Assembly: GCA_021778785.1 (NCBI GenBank)
Contig: JAJYBX010000085.1
Span: 1-7,621 of the forward strand
Source: Acidobacteriota bacterium
Lineage (GTDB): Bacteria; Acidobacteriota; Holophagae; Holophagales; Holophagaceae
DNA length: 7,621 bases
Direction: 5' to 3'
Below, piece by piece: positions 5,510-7,621 of the stretch. The notes beneath the pieces were generated by a model, which saw only the letters and a program-made list of their open reading frames with translations, was not told where the DNA came from and searched no databases. Within the stretch, counting starts at the first letter, position 1, and every line of letters begins with the position of its first letter. A program made the translations under genes and the position numbers.

Positions 5510-6493
5510 ATGACGGCGTCCCCCTTCCTCGAGTTCATCGCCCGGGAGCATCCGGCCTTCGTCCACGTGCCCCTGGGCCTGGTGGCGACCCTGCCCCTGG
5601 CCATGCTGGCCTCCTTCCGCTCCAGGTCCCCGGAGCGCTGGACGCGCACGGCCTTCTTCATGGCCCTGGTCGGGCTGGCCAGCAGCGCCGTCGCCATCTT
5701 CAGCGGGCTGATGTGGGGGCGCCAGATCGCCCTCATCCCGGGGGGGGGCTTCTTCCCGGTGGTGGCCAGCGGCAAGCAGGTGCTCCAGCGGATCCTGCAG
5801 CTCCACGAGATGGCGGCCCTGGGGGGCTTCCTGCTGGGCTGCCTCTGCGTGTTCCTGCTCTGGCGGGCCTGGCACAAGGACAACCAGGCCGCCCTGGGCG
5901 GTTCGCCCCACCGCCGCCATGAGGGGCGCCGCCTCTGGGAGCGGGGCGTGGGTGCGCCGGCCCTGGCGGTGGGCCTGATGTGGCTCGGGGCCTGGGGCTT
6001 CTGCGGCAAGCTGGGGGGCATCATGGTCTTCGGGAACGAGGAGACCAACAAGGCCGCCGCCGAGGCCGTGGAGGCCAAGCGCCTGGACGCCGAAGCGGAG
6101 GTCCCCGTCCGGGCCCTGGACTACGCCAGCCTGGAACCGGCCGAGGCGGTCCCCTTCCTCAGCAAGGCCCACGGCAACCGCTGGGGCCGCATCTGGGTGA
6201 CGGCCTCCGCCATCGACGCCTACAAGGCCGGGAAGCCGCTGGAATCCGGCGCCTACGCCGTGATGAGCACGTACGAGGATCATGGCGGCAAGCCCAGCGA
6301 GGATGTCGGACCCCTCTACTTCCTGGAGATCGCCGCGGACCGGAAGCCCAAGCTGGCCTTCTACTGGCCCCGGGTTCCCGAGGCCCAGCGGGCCGAGGTG
6401 GGGGGCAAAGATTTCGTCTACTGGCGCAGCCCCGATCCGCACCTGGCTTCCTGCCTGGTCTGTCACGCCCAGGGGATCGCCCAGTCGAAGTGA
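5510..6493 (+). CDS. DUF2231 membrane domain fused to a C-terminal cytochrome P460-like heme domain
   Basis: A 327-residue protein. The N-terminal half looks like DUF2231 (PF09990): EHPAFVHVPLG (His14, His19), then helices at about 18-36, 47-69, 99-120 and 147-174, with His99 at the head of the third. Loops 1-2 (RSRSPERWTR) and 3-4 (with HRRHEGRR) are strongly basic, so by the positive-inside rule both are cytoplasmic. That places the N-terminus and the large C-terminal domain in the periplasm. The C-terminal part (about 185-327) resembles cytochrome P460 (PF16694): a WGRIWVTASAIDAYKAGK stretch, a GAYAVMSTYE strand, FYWP, FVYWR, and a single CLVCH (315-319) just before the end, where P460 proteins attach heme. 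P460 enzymes oxidise hydroxylamine or bind NO; relatives (cytochrome c'-beta) only bind gases. I could not identify the heme-crosslinking lysine by eye. GGGAG four bases upstream supports the start. The gap to the barrel gene is 12 bp. The protein may pass electrons from the membrane to the monoheme cytochrome (inference). Confidence 0.8.
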   Translation: MTASPFLEFIAREHPAFVHVPLGLVATLPLAMLASFRSRSPERWTRTAFFMALVGLASSAVAIFSGLMWGRQIALIPGGGFFPVVASGKQVLQRILQLHEMAALGGFLLGCLCVFLLWRAWHKDNQAALGGSPHRRHEGRRLWERGVGAPALAVGLMWLGAWGFCGKLGGIMVFGNEETNKAAAEAVEAKRLDAEAEVPVRALDYASLEPAEAVPFLSKAHGNRWGRIWVTASAIDAYKAGKPLESGAYAVMSTYEDHGGKPSEDVGPLYFLEIAADRKPKLAFYWPRVPEAQRAEVGGKDFVYWRSPDPHLASCLVCHAQGIAQSK

Positions 6494-6511
6494 AGGACGG
6501 CTCAGCCCTTC
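6492..6511. terminator. Weak bidirectional hairpin spanning the convergent stop codons
   Basis: GAAGG (6492-6496) pairs with CCTTC (6507-6511) around a 10-base GC-rich loop that could add two more pairs. It overlaps both stop codons. Only 8 bp separate the two genes and no T-run follows in either direction, so it would be at best a weak terminator. Confidence 0.2.
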
Positions 6512-7621
6512 CGGCCCAGCATCTCCGCCATCAGGGCCAGCAGCCGGGGCATCTCGAAGGGCTTGGGCAGGAGGCGGGTCCGCGGGTCCTGGGCCAGCTC
6601 CTTCTCCACGGCTTCGAGGCCCTGGCCGCTCACCAGGATGAAGGGCACGTCCGATCCCGCGGCCCGGATGCGCTGGAGCAGTTCGTAGCCGGTGCAGTCG
6701 GGCATGCGGTGGTCGCTCAGCACCAGGTCGAAGGCTCCGGCCTGCCAGGCCCGCCAGGCCACCGCGCCATCCTGGGTGGCGGTGACCTGGGCGCGGGCGA
6801 GGGTGAGGGCGTCGGCCAGCATGTCGCGGAGCAGGGCCTCGTCCTCCACCACCAGCACCCGCACGCCGACGAGGCGCGTCTCGGCGCGGAGCCCGGCCTT
6901 CCGGATGGGGCCGGAATCATGGGGCCGGCCGGCGGCCGGCAGGGTGATGCGGAAGCGCGCGCCCCCCTCGGGGGGATTCTCGGCCTGGATCCGACCCTGA
7001 TGGGCCTTCACGATGCCGAAGACCATGGCCAGGCCCAGGCCGGTGCCCTTGCCCTGCTCCTTGGTGGTGTAGAAGGGTTCGAAGATGTGGGGCAGGGCGG
7101 ATTCGGGGATGCCGGAGCCGGTGTCCTGCACCTCCAGGCAGACCTGCCCGGCGGCGTCGAGCCCCGTGCGCAGCCAGAGTGAGCCGCCCTCGGGCATGGC
7201 GTCCCGGGCGTTCACGGCCAGGTTCATGAGGACCTGTTCCAGCTGGACCCCGTCGCCCTGCACCCAGGGCAGATCCCGGGTCAGGCTCAGCCGCAGGCGG
7301 ATCCGTCCGCCCAGGAGGCGGTCCAGGATGGCCCCCGTTTCCTCGACGAGGGCGTTCAGGTCCAGGCGCTTCAGCTCGGGGCGGGACTGGTGGCTGAAGG
7401 AGAGGAGGGCCTTGGTGGTCTGGGCGCAGCGCCGGGTGGCCTCCTCCGCACGCTCCAGGCGGTCCATCACGGAATGGCCCTCCGGGAGCAGCTCCCGGCA
7501 GAGGTGGAGCTGGCCCAGGATGGCCGCCAGCTGGTTGTTCACGTCATGGGCGATGCCGCCGGCGAGGGTGCCCACGGTCTCCATGCGCTGGCTGTGCTCC
7601 AGCTGGCGCTGGAGGCGGCCC
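6502..7621 (-). CDS. Hybrid sensor histidine kinase with C-terminal receiver domain, 5' part missing (runs off the right edge)
   Basis: The last 372 residues are visible and the frame is open to the right edge. The methionine at 7584 is internal, because a coiled helix (RLQRQLEHSQR) runs into it. Numbering from that Met, the phospho-accepting His is His13 in AGGIAHDVNNQL. The kinase ATPase boxes follow: N box NLAVNARDAM (Asn125), G1 DTGSGIP (154-160), F box FEPFYTTK, and G2 GKGTGLGLAMVFG. A receiver domain covers about 241-355: acidic pocket VVEDE (247-249), phospho-acceptor Asp291 in LSDHRMP, switch Ser319 in ILVSG, and Lys341 in LPKPF. All catalytic residues are intact. This is the His kinase-plus-receiver arrangement common in PAS-containing hybrid kinases; the missing N-terminus probably holds sensory PAS or membrane domains. 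No DNA-binding output is present at the C-terminus, so a phosphotransfer protein or separate regulator is needed. It is convergent with the cytochrome operon, so functional linkage is possible but not shown. Confidence 0.95.
   Translation of the reverse strand, partial: GRLQRQLEHSQRMETVGTLAGGIAHDVNNQLAAILGQLHLCRELLPEGHSVMDRLERAEEATRRCAQTTKALLSFSHQSRPELKRLDLNALVEETGAILDRLLGGRIRLRLSLTRDLPWVQGDGVQLEQVLMNLAVNARDAMPEGGSLWLRTGLDAAGQVCLEVQDTGSGIPESALPHIFEPFYTTKEQGKGTGLGLAMVFGIVKAHQGRIQAENPPEGGARFRITLPAAGRPHDSGPIRKAGLRAETRLVGVRVLVVEDEALLRDMLADALTLARAQVTATQDGAVAWRAWQAGAFDLVLSDHRMPDCTGYELLQRIRAAGSDVPFILVSGQGLEAVEKELAQDPRTRLLPKPFEMPRLLALMAEMLGRKG

Noticed and set aside
3599..6466. A 955-codon minus-strand open frame opposite the operon
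   Set aside because: It is antisense to four well-supported genes, crosses their boundaries, and has a Gly/His/Val/Glu-rich composition without motifs.
6502..7584. Reading the kinase as a complete 360-residue protein starting at 7584
   Set aside because: The frame stays open to the window edge, and the twelve codons before that Met encode the helix that normally precedes the H-box, so the true start is outside.
1..7621. tRNA, rRNA, CRISPR arrays, insertion sequences or attachment sites
   Set aside because: No cloverleaf-like segment, repeat-spacer pattern, transposase-like protein or terminal inverted repeats were seen on either strand.

Overview
The window is a high-GC (roughly 70% in coding parts) bacterial segment. 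Strong codon bias in every gene produces long antisense shadow frames. The gene content is a giant multiheme c-type cytochrome lipoprotein, a two-component-regulator-propeller sensor and a DUF2231/cytochrome P460-type protein. This mix is typical of metal-respiring, environmental Gram-negatives. My best guess is an acidobacterium of the Holophagae/Geothrix type; a Geobacter-like deltaproteobacterium is less likely. The lineage is inferred from gene style, not shown by a marker gene.

Layout: (1) 1-1852, minus strand: the N-terminal 617 residues of a periplasmic Reg_prop beta-propeller sensor. Its effector end lies beyond the left edge. (2) 1853-2237: a divergent intergenic region. Its right half (2041-2220) falls to about 41% GC and holds candidate promoters and a possible structured or attenuator-like leader. 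(3) 2238-6493, plus strand: a tight four-gene unit. It encodes an 18-heme-motif lipoprotein cytochrome, a small monoheme periplasmic cytochrome c, a DUF5777-type outer-membrane beta-barrel, and an inner-membrane DUF2231 protein fused to a periplasmic P460-like heme domain. Gaps are 86, 12 and 12 bp, and all three downstream genes have purine-rich Shine-Dalgarno sites. (4) 6502-7621, minus strand: the C-terminal 372 residues of a hybrid histidine kinase with a terminal receiver domain. It converges on the operon with only 8 bp between stop codons, and its N-terminus lies beyond the right edge.

Reading the operon together (inference): it encodes about 20 covalent heme sites spread over inner membrane (DUF2231-P460), periplasm (monoheme) and outer membrane (lipoprotein plus barrel). 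That is what a trans-envelope electron-transfer route needs, either for extracellular electron transfer or for a P460-type nitrogen-oxide/hydroxylamine reaction. The combination resembles a porin-cytochrome module, but the parts differ from MtrABC/PioAB/OmbB-OmaB-OmcB: the barrel is small and the inner-membrane partner is a DUF2231-P460 fusion rather than CymA/NapC or CbcL. The most unusual details are a CX14CH motif and a threefold internal repeat in the large cytochrome. In that repeat the same heme position carries a spacer of 2, 5 or 14 residues.
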